44,826 nt of DNA from B13-G4 sp030606805 (GTDB lineage: Bacteria; Desulfobacterota; Desulfobacteria; Desulfobacterales; ETH-SRB1). This document shows, piece after piece, positions 1 through 7,370 of this stretch (position 1 is the first letter of the stretch; the number at the start of each line of letters is the position of its first letter). The notes below the pieces were generated by a model. That model worked only from the letters and a program-made list of their open reading frames with translations, ran no database searches and was not told the DNA's origin. Where the stretch lies: contig JAUWFS010000003.1 of NCBI GenBank assembly GCA_030606805.1, positions 1 through 44,826 of the forward strand, read 5' to 3'. The translations under genes were made by a program, and so were the position numbers.

Positions 1-155
1 GCATGTTCAAAGGACTTGGGGCCGGTTAGCAAAAATGTTGTATAAAGAATTTGTTGTGATTCTTTGCCGTATTTGTCTGCTTCCGTTTGTAATTCTTTGT
101 AAATTGGGTGGTCATCGGTTTTTGACGGTAATCCGACGATAAGGATGTCTTTCAT
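1..155 (-). CDS. Hypothetical protein, 5' part only (runs off the left edge)
   Basis: An open frame starts at the ATG read from 155 down to 153 and is still open at base 1, giving 51 complete codons. The product begins MKDILIVGLPSKTDDHPIYK. An AAGGA ribosome-binding site lies about ten bases upstream of the ATG. The visible part starts with a short hydrophobic strand (ILIVGLP) and then becomes hydrophilic. I do not recognise the family and the rest of the gene is outside the window. The good ribosome-binding site and lack of stops argue that it is real, but 155 bases is short support. Confidence 0.5.
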   Translation of the reverse strand, partial: MKDILIVGLPSKTDDHPIYKELQTEADKYGKESQQILYTTFLLTGPKSFEH

Positions 156-286
156 AGTGTTTTTTCCTTTATTTAGTGGGAATTTTAGAACATAACAATT
201 TAAATGTTAAGAAATAAATCAACGATATTAGCTATCCAAATATCATTTCTTGATTCCTATCGTATATGAATATGACCTTATTTTGT

Positions 287-393
287 GAGCGTTCACGTTG
301 AAATTAGAAATTGGAAATTTGGCCTTCATGCTTTTGTACTGTTCTTCCCAATTTCTAATTTCTAATTTCAAGTTTCAAGCCGTAAACGGCTAC
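287..393. repeat. Dispersed repeat family D, copy 1 (inverted pair)
   Basis: The otherwise gene-free stretch 156-458 contains two oppositely oriented copies of an A+T-rich unit. The left half (GAAATTAGAAATTGGAAATT, 300-319) is matched on the other strand by 347-393, which reads GTAGCCGTTTACGGCTTGAA and onward on the minus strand. The same unit recurs at 4840-4890 and 15503-15551. No gene or obvious promoter is seen in the rest of the gap. Confidence 0.7.
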
Positions 394-458
394 CTTGTTT
401 TTCATGAAAAAATAAGAAGTCCGTTAGGCCAGGCAAGCCATGTCATGAGAAATACGGA

Positions 459-1709
459 TTAATGCTTGAAGCTCCTCTGTCCTGTATAAACCATTGTAGC
501 ATCTGCCTCGTTGCAGGCTTCGATTGACTGATAATCATTGTTTGACCCGCCGGGCTGAATCACGGCGGAAACACCTTCACTTAGCCCCACATCAACACCA
601 TCCCTGAATGGAAAGAACGCATCACTGACCATTGCGGAACCGATCAGTCCGCCCTTTTCACTTGCAACTCTGCTGTCAATCTCTTGCTTTTTATCTTTAT
701 CTTTTAATTCATTATAAGGAATTTGATCCATCTCAAAGCAATAACGGTCAGCAAGCTTTCGATATGCTTTATCCCGTGCTATCTCGGCAACTCCTACCCT
801 GTCCTGTTCTCCTGTACCAATACCAACTGTAACCAGGTCTTTTACATAAATAACAGAATTTGATGTAACTCCTGACTCAACCAGCCATCCAAACAGCATA
901 TCATTATATTCTTTCTCAGTTGGCTCCCGGTTAATCCTGTAATTCTTCCCTTTGTATTCACACTCGGCTGTATTAAGATCATCTTTCGACCGGGCAGAGG
1001 GTACAAAAGACCACTGGGCGACAATACCTCCATCAATCAGGCTTTTGAATTCTACAAATCTCTGCCCGACAAAATCCGTCAATCTGTCTATATTGCCTAT
1101 CCTTATAACTCTGAGATTTTTCTTCTTTGCAAAAATATCCATAACCCCTTCTTCAAAATCAGGGGCAACTACAACTTCAGAATATTGTCTGTTAATTGTT
1201 TCAGCCGTCGCTCTGTCAATAGCTCTGTTTACAGTGATACAACCTCCAAATGCAGCGATTCTGTCTGCCATGTTTGCCTTGATATAAGCAAGCTCAAGTG
1301 TATCAGCCTGGGCTACTCCGCATGGATTGTTGTGCTTTACAATTACCACGGTAGGTTTGTCTTTAAAGTATCTCAGGATATTAAGGGAATTGTCGGCATC
1401 AGTTAAATTTGTCTTGCCCGGATGCTTGCCTGACTGCAAAAGCTCAATATCTGATGCCAGATACCGGCCTGGCTGTATGATTTCTGTTTCTCCAAGAATC
1501 AGGTTTCCATTAACAAGCTTGTAAAGAGCAGCCTCCTGTCCTGGATTTTCACCGTATCTTAAGCCTTTTTCAACATTATCTATAGTCCAGGTAACTTTTT
1601 CATAAAAAAGAGTCTGCCTTTTATCCTTGTCCGTAAAGCTGATTTCCATATTCGGCGTAAAATGGTCATCCATGATTGTCTTGTACATTTTTTTCAGATC
1701 TTCAGCCAT
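459..1709 (-). CDS. purH: AICAR transformylase (PurH C-terminal domain as a stand-alone gene)
   Basis: Phosphoribosylaminoimidazolecarboxamide formyltransferase: it transfers a formyl group from 10-formyl-THF to AICAR, the penultimate step of purine synthesis. The 416-residue product carries AICAR-transformylase signatures: RYGENPGQ at 51-58, the catalytic Lys-His in KHNNPCG at 125-131, and SDAFFPFRDGVD near the C-terminus. It has no MGS-like IMP cyclohydrolase domain. That activity is in the separate upstream gene at 1786-2457. In most bacteria the two domains form one PurH polypeptide of about 520 residues in the opposite order. The start is the ATG at 1709, preceded by a GGAGA-type site. 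The 76-base gap to the upstream gene holds a short dispersed repeat, so co-transcription is likely but not assured. Confidence 0.92.
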   Translation of the reverse strand: MAEDLKKMYKTIMDDHFTPNMEISFTDKDKRQTLFYEKVTWTIDNVEKGLRYGENPGQEAALYKLVNGNLILGETEIIQPGRYLASDIELLQSGKHPGKTNLTDADNSLNILRYFKDKPTVVIVKHNNPCGVAQADTLELAYIKANMADRIAAFGGCITVNRAIDRATAETINRQYSEVVVAPDFEEGVMDIFAKKKNLRVIRIGNIDRLTDFVGQRFVEFKSLIDGGIVAQWSFVPSARSKDDLNTAECEYKGKNYRINREPTEKEYNDMLFGWLVESGVTSNSVIYVKDLVTVGIGTGEQDRVGVAEIARDKAYRKLADRYCFEMDQIPYNELKDKDKKQEIDSRVASEKGGLIGSAMVSDAFFPFRDGVDVGLSEGVSAVIQPGGSNNDYQSIEACNEADATMVYTGQRSFKH

Positions 1710-1731
1710 ATTTTATCTCCTTAATTTGTAA

Positions 1732-1766
1732 TAGTTCGGCCACAAAGGCACTAAGACACTAAGATT
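1732..1766. repeat. Short dispersed-repeat-like motif between the purH halves
   Basis: The segment GGCCACAAAGGCACTAAGAC and its continuation is a reiterated CACTAAGA/CACAAAGG pattern. From general knowledge, such strings recur in intergenic DNA of many bacteria. Only one copy is visible here, so the call rests on its internal periodicity. Confidence 0.35.
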
Positions 1767-1785
1767 ATAATTTTTTGAGTAACTC

Positions 1786-2457
1786 CTAATAACAGCTTGT
1801 TACATCGTTAGATGATTTAGAACCAAAAAAATCCGCAATAGTGCGGTCATAAACTGCCGTGTGTGCAAAAGCCTTTTGCGCCAGATTAAAACGAAGTTCA
1901 AGAGAGGTCTTGCCGTCATTTGCTTTCATTTCAGAAATGATTTTTTCATAATCCAATGGATCAACAACAGATGCGACCCGCAAAAAATTCTTTGCTGATG
2001 CCCTTATCATACAGGGACCGCCTATATCAATATTACCCCTGGCCTGCTCAACCGTTACTCCTTGTTTTGCAATAGTCTCTTTAAAAGGATACAGATTGCA
2101 AACAACCATATCAATGGGCACAGAACCGGTCCTGTTTAAGTCCTCTTTGTGGGCATCATTATAAGTCTCAGTAAGCAGTCCCAGATATATCTTGAAATCC
2201 AGTGTTTTAACAAGCCCTCCCTGGGTTTCCGGCTGGCCTGTATAATCAGAAACCTGGGTCAGGCATGATGAAGCTTTCTCCCTGAGTATCTCTTTTATCC
2301 TGCCGAATGTGCCGCCTGTGGAAAAAATTTTTGCATCGGGATTGATCTCAAGAAGTTGAGGTATCAACTTATCAAGCCCATGTTTGTCTGATACGCTTAC
2401 AAGCAAATGCTTTACCTTTACATACTCATCAATTTTTTCAACAACATTAATGCTCAT
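1786..2457 (-). CDS. purH: IMP cyclohydrolase (PurH N-terminal, MGS-like domain as a stand-alone gene)
   Basis: This protein closes the last ring of IMP by dehydrating FAICAR. The 223-residue product matches the N-terminal domain of bifunctional PurH: VSVSDKHGL at 20-28, phosphate-loop STGGT at 46-50, VSDYTGQPE, VKTL, VCNLYPF, and IDIGGPCMIRASAKN. It ends where the transformylase domain would begin. The segment normally reading VKTLHPKIHGG is VKTLDFKIYLG here, a noticeable change beside the active-site loop. The gene begins 5 bases after the HD-domain gene and precedes the stand-alone transformylase, so both halves of the enzyme are in one transcription unit. I infer a genuinely split enzyme rather than a frameshift, because each piece has its own start, stop and full domain. 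Confidence 0.9.
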   Translation of the reverse strand: MSINVVEKIDEYVKVKHLLVSVSDKHGLDKLIPQLLEINPDAKIFSTGGTFGRIKEILREKASSCLTQVSDYTGQPETQGGLVKTLDFKIYLGLLTETYNDAHKEDLNRTGSVPIDMVVCNLYPFKETIAKQGVTVEQARGNIDIGGPCMIRASAKNFLRVASVVDPLDYEKIISEMKANDGKTSLELRFNLAQKAFAHTAVYDRTIADFFGSKSSNDVTSCY

Positions 2458-2462
2458 AATAA

Positions 2463-3167
2463 CTACCTTTCCCCTTCATATTCTTCTAAAAAACGTTTAA
2501 AAAAACGCTCCATGAAATCATGGCGCTCTTCTGCCATTTTTCGACCCTCTTTTGTCTGGATTCTGTCCTTAATTCTGGAAAGCTTTATCATAAATTCTCT
2601 GTAACCAGTATCATCCTTTGAGTAAGGTCTGGAGTCTTCTATGCTAACCTCAGGGCTGTGTAACCTTGCACCAATCTCACCTGCAAATAGAAATGCTCTT
2701 GCCACACCGACAGCGCCAATTGCATCAAGCTTGTCTGCATCAAATAAAACTTTTGCCTCCACTGTCTTTGGCGCATGATTTCCACGAAATCTATGGGATC
2801 TTATACAATGAATAACATTTTCTTTCCGGCTTTCTGAAAGGGGAAGATCCTTTATAATAGGCCATGCCATCTGCGCGCCTTTTTCAGCATGGCAAACTGC
2901 ACCGGCAGATTCATCCTGAAAACATCTTCCAATATCATGTAAATAGGTTGCAATAAGCAATACATCCATGTCAGATCCTTCTGCTGCTCCAATATGCTTG
3001 CTTAACATACATACCCGTTTGGTATGATCCCAATCGTGGCTGCCATTTGCGCCATCAAACATTTTTTTTGCAAGTAATTTTATATTCTCGACAAAAAAAC
3101 TTGAGGCAGCCTGACACCTATCATTAATTTCCGATTTAATCCTTCTCGCTGAATCAGGTTCCCTCAT
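2463..3167 (-). CDS. HD-domain phosphohydrolase (YedJ-like)
   Basis: A predicted metal-dependent phosphohydrolase of the small HD superfamily. The 234-residue product shows the H...HD...D metal-binding set: His48 within DWDHTKRV, His77-Asp78 within YLHDIGR, and a later Asp in FDADKLDAIG. The spacing and the DADKLDAIG motif resemble the YedJ/YfbR-type group (established family knowledge; substrate unknown). I place the start at the ATG at 3167, which has GGAG nine bases upstream. An in-frame TTG at 3182 would add five residues but has weaker support. Only 5 bases separate its stop from the IMP cyclohydrolase start, so it is co-transcribed with purine genes. A role in nucleotide turnover is plausible but is only inference from context. 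Confidence 0.8.
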   Translation of the reverse strand: MREPDSARRIKSEINDRCQAASSFFVENIKLLAKKMFDGANGSHDWDHTKRVCMLSKHIGAAEGSDMDVLLIATYLHDIGRCFQDESAGAVCHAEKGAQMAWPIIKDLPLSESRKENVIHCIRSHRFRGNHAPKTVEAKVLFDADKLDAIGAVGVARAFLFAGEIGARLHSPEVSIEDSRPYSKDDTGYREFMIKLSRIKDRIQTKEGRKMAEERHDFMERFFKRFLEEYEGER

Positions 3168-3321
3168 TCTATCTATCTCCAAGTACTAAATACCGCTTTA
3201 TTTTTAATATTGATTATGGTATCAATTTAATCAGAATTCTTCTAAACTTATATTTCAACACTATTTTGCATTTGAATAATTGTAACGCTTTATCTTTATG
3301 AAACAAACCGATTGCATATGA

Positions 3322-3520
3322 GCTTCAGGTATAATACATTCAAAACTCAGAAACTGTCTGAGCGTATTAGATATCGTTAAGAAAGAATCCTTTATAAAAT
3401 AACATTCTTTGTCTGGCTGTTTGCTCAATTACTAAAATTTCTTTATAGTTATGGCCGATTCTTTCTTTACGATATCTAATGCGTGAGTTTTTCATGGTTT
3501 GAATGTATTATACCTGAAGC
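3322..3520. repeat. MITE-like inverted-repeat element, family B (199 bp)
   Basis: The gene-free stretch 3168-3711 holds a 199-bp element with imperfect terminal inverted repeats of about 65 bp. The left arm 3322-3389 begins GCTTCAGGTATAATACATTC. The right arm 3457-3520, read on the minus strand, begins with the same 20 bases and also shares the inner segment ATTAGATATCGT...AAGAAAGAATC. There is no coding capacity. It would fold into a long hairpin and looks like a non-autonomous transposable element. Confidence 0.8.
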
Positions 3521-3596
3521 GGATATATTTTCAAAAAGCTAAAGTCTTACTAATATTTTTACTGAAAATATTAAGCGAAAAGCAATATATATGCAA

Positions 3597-3640
3597 CCTA
3601 AATTGAGCGATTTTTTACTCGACCTGCACCAATCTCTTGC
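3597..3640. repeat. Partial copy (one end) of repeat family F
   Basis: CCTAAATTGAGCGATTTTTT, followed by ACTCGACCTGCACCAATCTC, matches the right end of the element at 36945-37109 read on the minus strand. Only this end is present. It lies just upstream of the rubredoxin-like gene and covers what would otherwise be an N-terminal extension of that frame. Confidence 0.65.
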
Positions 3641-3711
3641 TGAAACTCCAAAGCTGTTTTATTAAATTTTCACCTGAAATTACAAAAAAGTTTACTGATG
3701 AGGTAATCGCC

Positions 3712-3867
3712 ATGCCAAGCTGGAAATGCAGTAATTGCGGATATTCATTAGAAGCTGAAACTCCGCCCGAACAATGCCCTTCATGCAAAAAAAAATGCGA
3801 ATTTCTGGACACCACCTGTTATACGCCTGATTGCAAATCTGAAGGTGTTGACAAGAGAATCGGTTAA
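3712..3867 (+). CDS. Rubredoxin-like zinc/iron-binding mini-protein
   Basis: A 51-residue protein with two knuckles, CSNCGY (residues 6-11) and CPSCKK, separated by a PPEQ turn. This is the pattern of rubredoxin-like domains found alone or at the end of rubrerythrins. Two further cysteines follow in CYTPDCKSEG. The four canonical cysteines would hold one iron or zinc. The start chosen is the ATG at 3712, which has GAGG about eight bases upstream. The frame is open further upstream, but that part runs into a dispersed repeat. Five bases separate it from the flavoprotein-ArsC gene, so the pair is probably co-expressed, with this protein as a possible electron carrier for the flavin domain (inference). 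Confidence 0.72.
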   Translation: MPSWKCSNCGYSLEAETPPEQCPSCKKKCEFLDTTCYTPDCKSEGVDKRIG

Positions 3868-3872
3868 ACATC

Positions 3873-4865
3873 ATGCTGGCGATTGGATTACAGGGAAGCC
3901 CTCGAAAAAACGGCAATACAAGTTATCTGCTTTCAGCTTTCATGAATGAATTGAAAAAATCGGGGGCGCAGATAAAAGTCATTGAGGCGGATAAAAAAAA
4001 TATTATCCCTTGTAAAGAATATTCCGTCTGTGAAAAAAAAGGATTTTGTCCAATCAATGATGACATGAACCCTGAAATTTATCCTCTGCTACGCCAGGCC
4101 GATGTTATAGTTGTCGCCACCCCTATCTTTTTCTATAGCGCTCCTGCACAACTGAAAGCGCTCATAGACAGAAGCCAGGCGCTTTGGGCAAGAAAATACA
4201 GGTTAAAGTTGAATGACCCAAACAGGAAATGGCGGCGCGGATTTCTTCTTTCTCTTGGAGCTACAAAAGGGAAAAATCTCTTTGAAGGCCTTCATCTTAC
4301 AATTAAATATTTTTTTGATGCAATCGGTGCAAGCCTGGAAGGAAGCCTGACATACAGACAGATTGAAAATTCGGGAGATATGGAAAAACATCCTTCTGTC
4401 CTAACTGATGTAAAAGAAAAAGCAAGCCATCTTATAAAACCGTTTCTCGGAAGAAAAAAAATTCTATTTGCCTGCCGGGAAAACGCCTGCCGCAGTCAGA
4501 TAGCCAGTGCTTTTGCCCAGCACCTTGCCGGCGATAAATTTGAAGTTATAAGCGGAGGAAGCAGTCCTGCCGGTAAAATTAATCCATTAATGGTCGAAGC
4601 AATGAGTGAAAAGGGGCTGGATATGGCCTTCCGTAAACCAAAATCAATTGAAAAGGCAGTTGCTGAAGTAAAGCCGGATATTATTATTACTATAGGTTGC
4701 GGTGAGGAATGTGCTTTTATGCCCGGGGTTAAAATAGAGGACTGGGATCTGCCTGATCCAACAGGAAAACCAATTGATTTTATGCGTAATATCAGGGATA
4801 AAATCGAAAACAGAGTTGTTGGCCTGATAAAAGATTTTGGTAGCCGTTCACGGCTTGAAACTTGA
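3873..4865 (+). CDS. Flavodoxin-like FMN reductase fused to an ArsC/low-MW phosphatase domain
   Basis: The 330-residue protein has two recognisable parts. Residues 1-190 are an NADPH-dependent FMN-reductase or iron-sulfur-flavoprotein fold: GSPRKNGNTSYLL at 8-20 is the FMN phosphate loop, followed by CKEYSVCEKKGFCP (47-60) and ATPIFFYSAPAQLKALIDR (82-100). Residues 195-325 are a thioredoxin-coupled arsenate reductase or low-molecular-weight tyrosine phosphatase: P-loop CRENACRSQ (Cys201 to Arg207, the CX5R signature), IGCGEEC and WDLPDPTGKP with the catalytic DP aspartate. Such a fusion could couple flavin-based reduction to the phosphatase-fold thiol chemistry, for example arsenate detoxification; this is inferred from domain content. 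The last seven residues (SRSRLET) and the stop codon are encoded by dispersed repeat D, so the original C-terminus has been altered. Confidence 0.82.
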   Translation: MLAIGLQGSPRKNGNTSYLLSAFMNELKKSGAQIKVIEADKKNIIPCKEYSVCEKKGFCPINDDMNPEIYPLLRQADVIVVATPIFFYSAPAQLKALIDRSQALWARKYRLKLNDPNRKWRRGFLLSLGATKGKNLFEGLHLTIKYFFDAIGASLEGSLTYRQIENSGDMEKHPSVLTDVKEKASHLIKPFLGRKKILFACRENACRSQIASAFAQHLAGDKFEVISGGSSPAGKINPLMVEAMSEKGLDMAFRKPKSIEKAVAEVKPDIIITIGCGEECAFMPGVKIEDWDLPDPTGKPIDFMRNIRDKIENRVVGLIKDFGSRSRLET

Positions 4866-4890
4866 AATTGGAAATTAGAAATTAGGGAGA
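4840..4890 (+). repeat. Dispersed repeat family D, copy 2 (overlaps a gene end)
   Basis: GTAGCCGTTCACGGCTTGAA, then ACTTGAAATTGGAAATTAGA, matches the copies at 347-393 (opposite strand) and 15503-15551. It begins inside the preceding coding frame and supplies that gene's TGA stop at 4863-4865. The hairpin GCCGTTCACGGC sits at its left end. Confidence 0.75.
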
Positions 4891-5215
4891 AATTAAAATA
4901 GAATTTCCTTACCACTCAGATAAGCTGTGAAAGAAATGATCTGCCGGCAACTCTAACCGGATAAGATGTCAAGACCATTACACGATATCCTGCGTATTAA
5001 CATCCGATTGCTCTGTAAAAATCCGCGAGTAGTGAAGGTCAAGATTTCAAAATTCAAACGTAAACGCAAGAAAGACAAATCATAATACAAAAATTTCGTA
5101 TTTTCCCATATTCTTTTTCTTGATATTTTTAGATGGTTACTCTACGGTATTTTCGTGAGTTTGTGTTGAGCTTTTCTCTACGAAACACGCATTTGTCAAC
5201 ATACGAGAGGAAACA
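4891..5215. other. Gene-free interval
   Basis: About 325 bases with no frame that has a ribosome-binding site and family resemblance. A+T-rich tracts lie at 5085-5130. I see no convincing -35/-10 pair, though the promoter of the DUF4160 gene must be here or further upstream. Confidence 0.4.
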
Positions 5216-5467
5216 ATGCCAACAGTTAAAAATATTCCTGGCCATTATCGGCTCTTCTTTTACAGTTTTGATTGTGCTGAACCAGCGCATGTTCATGTGC
5301 AACGAGAACGCATGGTGTGTAAATTCTGGCTTGATCCGCTGGTGTTGAGCCAAAATCATGGGTATTCTCCTCACGAACTGCGCCAGATTCGTAAACTGAT
5401 TGGAGGAGCGTATCTCAATTACATTATGGAGGCATGGTATGAGCACTGTGGTAAAAATATCGCTTAA
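5216..5467 (+). CDS. DUF4160 domain protein (putative toxin-antitoxin partner)
   Basis: An 83-residue protein of the DUF4160 family: MPTV..I.G.Y..FFYSFDC at the N-terminus, the conserved EPAHVHV segment (His25 and His27 region), then a C-terminal HELRQIRKLI helix. The family is often found directly upstream of a DUF2442 gene, as here, and such pairs have been proposed as toxin-antitoxin-like modules; biochemical function is not settled. The ribosome-binding site GAGAGGAAACA precedes the ATG. The downstream DUF2442 gene starts 29 bases before this gene stops, so the two are translationally linked. Confidence 0.8.
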   Translation: MPTVKNIPGHYRLFFYSFDCAEPAHVHVQRERMVCKFWLDPLVLSQNHGYSPHELRQIRKLIGGAYLNYIMEAWYEHCGKNIA

Positions 5468-5741
5468 AATTAAAGAAGTGTCTGTCAATGATGAAAGCAT
5501 TACGGCCTATCTGATGGATGGCAGGGTGATTAGTGTTCCTTTGGAGTGGTCATGGCGGTTGGCTGAGGCGACACCTGAACAACGCACCCATTTTGAGATG
5601 ATTGGCGACGGGCACGGCGTCCATTGGCCGGATATTGATGAAGATATTAGCGCAGAAGGGATGTTGTATGGAGTTCCTGCATCTCGTCCCAAACATCACA
5701 CGCGACCATCTCATAATACAAAAGACAGGGTCTATGCTTAG
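5439..5741 (+). CDS. DUF2442 domain protein
   Basis: A 100-residue protein matching DUF2442: YLMDGRVISVPLEWSWRLAEAT, then RTHFEMIGDGHGVHWPDIDEDIS, then GMLYG. The conserved signature is the GxGxHWPxLDEDIS block (about residues 56-71). The start is the ATG at 5439, which has a perfect GGAGG six bases upstream. An earlier in-frame ATG at 5400 lacks this and lies deep inside the DUF4160 gene. DUF2442 proteins are small DNA-binding-like or antitoxin-like proteins by association only. The C-terminal tail after ASRP (RPKHHTRPSHNTKDRVYA) is hydrophilic and may be additional to the core family. Confidence 0.8.
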   Translation: MSTVVKISLKIKEVSVNDESITAYLMDGRVISVPLEWSWRLAEATPEQRTHFEMIGDGHGVHWPDIDEDISAEGMLYGVPASRPKHHTRPSHNTKDRVYA

Positions 5742-5759
5742 GAATGGAGCATAGATGCC

Positions 5760-5865
5760 TATAGACTTTCAGATAATTAATTTCACTGTGTTATCAGTCG
5801 TCGACGTATAACTAATACGCCTTCCTCCTTCTGGCCTTGTGAAATGAATTATCTGAAAGTCTATA
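5760..5865. repeat. Palindromic repeat family A, copy 1 (106 bp)
   Basis: The ends are 27-bp inverted repeats with one mismatch: left TATAGACTTTCAGATAATTA..., right 5839-5865. The centre contains TTATCAGTCGTCGACGTATA. A near-identical 106-bp copy is at 11752-11857 and a degenerate one at 19067-19191. This copy lies 23 bases before the first gene of the RND efflux operon. It is non-coding and looks like a MITE or REP-type element. Confidence 0.85.
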
Positions 5866-5888
5866 AATACCCTTAAAAAATCAGAGAT

Positions 5889-7370
5889 ATGGGTTTTGCT
5901 TTTCTTGAAATGGGATCAAAAGCAAATAAAATTCAAATCGTCATTATCTTATCTTTCTTTCTTATAACCTGCGGTTGTTTTTCTCATGACAAATACACTT
6001 ACGAAAGCATCAGGCAGGAATATGCAAAAGTAATATGCGATGATGCGTTTTCAACAAAAGTTTCAAAAACCGAACAATATACCTGTGCTTTACAAGAACC
6101 TGTCTCTTTGAACGATGCAATTCAAATTGCTCTTGCAAATAATCCTGATAACAAGATTGCCGTTGCCCGCATAAAGCAGGCAAAAGCTATGATCGAAAAG
6201 GCAAATGCTAACTTTTTCCCCTTTCTTGGATTTTATACTCAATATTCTCAGGGGGATGCACCATCAGGATATCTTTTCAAGAAGATTGACCAGAGACTGC
6301 TGCCTGCAAATGTAGATTTTAACTCTCCAGGCTGGTATGAAAATTATGAGACCGGAATTAAAGCAGGAATAAATATATTCAATGGCGGACGAGACATTTT
6401 AAATAAAAAAATCGCTGAAACCGTTTTCTCTATTTCTCAGATAGATAGAAAAAGCGTAGAAAACTCCCTTGTTGCCTCAGTAATACATACATACTATAAC
6501 GCTCTTGCCGCAAAAGAATATATTAAAATTACCAGGGACTCCGTATCAACTGTTAAGTCGCAACTGCGTCTAATGAATGTGAGGTTCAGAGCCGGAGGAG
6601 TTCTAAAATCAGACATATTATCCCTGGAAGTCCGTCTTGCTCAAGCCAGGGAAGACGTAGTCCTGAGTGAAAACAGGCTAAAAACAGCTCTAACTGCTTT
6701 TGCCGGTATTCTCGGTGTAAGCCCCGAAACTGAAATCAGACTTAAAAAAATAGAAAGCCGCGAAATCCCCTTACCAAATGAATACATTGCCGGTGTTGCC
6801 TATGCCCTTGAAAACAGGTCTGAAGTTAATAAAATTAAGGAACGTATCAAACAGAGCAGAATGGCTCTTGATCTGTCTCGTGCAGAATATCTGCCCAGAG
6901 TTGATCTGCAAAGCAAATACTATGTTGATGATCCTGAAATGGCTTACAATGACTCAAGAGACAACTGGATTGCGGCAGTCATATTTAACTGGGACATATT
7001 TACAGGCTTTAGCACAAAAGCAGAAGAAGAAAAAGCAAAAGCCAGGCTTGAAGAAATGCTGGCAGCAGATCTCAAAACCAGACTATCTGTAAAGCTTGAT
7101 GTTAAAAATGCCTACCTGAAACTGGCGGAAGCAAAAGCCAGGCTCGAGGTAGCGGAAAAAAGCGTGGCCATGGCTGAAGAATCTTTTAAGCTTGTCAGAA
7201 AACAATATGAAGGCGGCGCTGCTACCATAACACGATACTTTGAAGCCGAGCTTGCGCTTAATCGAGCAAAGACTCGAACAACGGCAGCTTATTATGACAG
7301 GGAAAAGGCTCTCGCGGATATTGGCAGAGCGGTAGGTTACTGGGGGAAGGTGAATAAAATCACACCATGA
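5889..7370 (+). CDS. TolC-family outer-membrane efflux protein
   Basis: The outer-membrane duct of a tripartite efflux pump. The 493-residue product has a hydrophobic N-terminus (residues 15-27) followed by CGC, which is lipoprotein-signal-like. Two outer-membrane-efflux repeats follow. The first begins LNDAIQIALANNPDNKIAVA (about 73-93) and contains long coiled-coil helices. The second begins at about residue 300 (ALENRSEVNKIKERIKQSRM) and ends with ARLEVAEKSVAMAEESFKLV and the typical QYEGGAATITRYFEAELALN segment. An ATG at 5910 is an alternative start that still leaves a signal sequence; neither has a strong ribosome-binding site. The stop overlaps the adaptor gene's ATG by four bases (ATGA), so the genes are translationally coupled. 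The substrate is not predictable. Confidence 0.9.
   Translation: MGFAFLEMGSKANKIQIVIILSFFLITCGCFSHDKYTYESIRQEYAKVICDDAFSTKVSKTEQYTCALQEPVSLNDAIQIALANNPDNKIAVARIKQAKAMIEKANANFFPFLGFYTQYSQGDAPSGYLFKKIDQRLLPANVDFNSPGWYENYETGIKAGINIFNGGRDILNKKIAETVFSISQIDRKSVENSLVASVIHTYYNALAAKEYIKITRDSVSTVKSQLRLMNVRFRAGGVLKSDILSLEVRLAQAREDVVLSENRLKTALTAFAGILGVSPETEIRLKKIESREIPLPNEYIAGVAYALENRSEVNKIKERIKQSRMALDLSRAEYLPRVDLQSKYYVDDPEMAYNDSRDNWIAAVIFNWDIFTGFSTKAEEEKAKARLEEMLAADLKTRLSVKLDVKNAYLKLAEAKARLEVAEKSVAMAEESFKLVRKQYEGGAATITRYFEAELALNRAKTRTTAAYYDREKALADIGRAVGYWGKVNKITP

Noticed and set aside
3637..3711. N-terminal extension of the rubredoxin-like protein from an ATG at 3637
   Set aside because: The extension begins within the copy of repeat F, has no ribosome-binding site and adds no conserved sequence, while the ATG at 3712 has a good one.
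5760..5865. Palindromic elements considered as CRISPR repeats or as ordinary terminators
   Set aside because: Only two close copies 6 kb apart with no spacers, and no T-run after the stem; the long inverted ends fit a MITE or REP-like element better.
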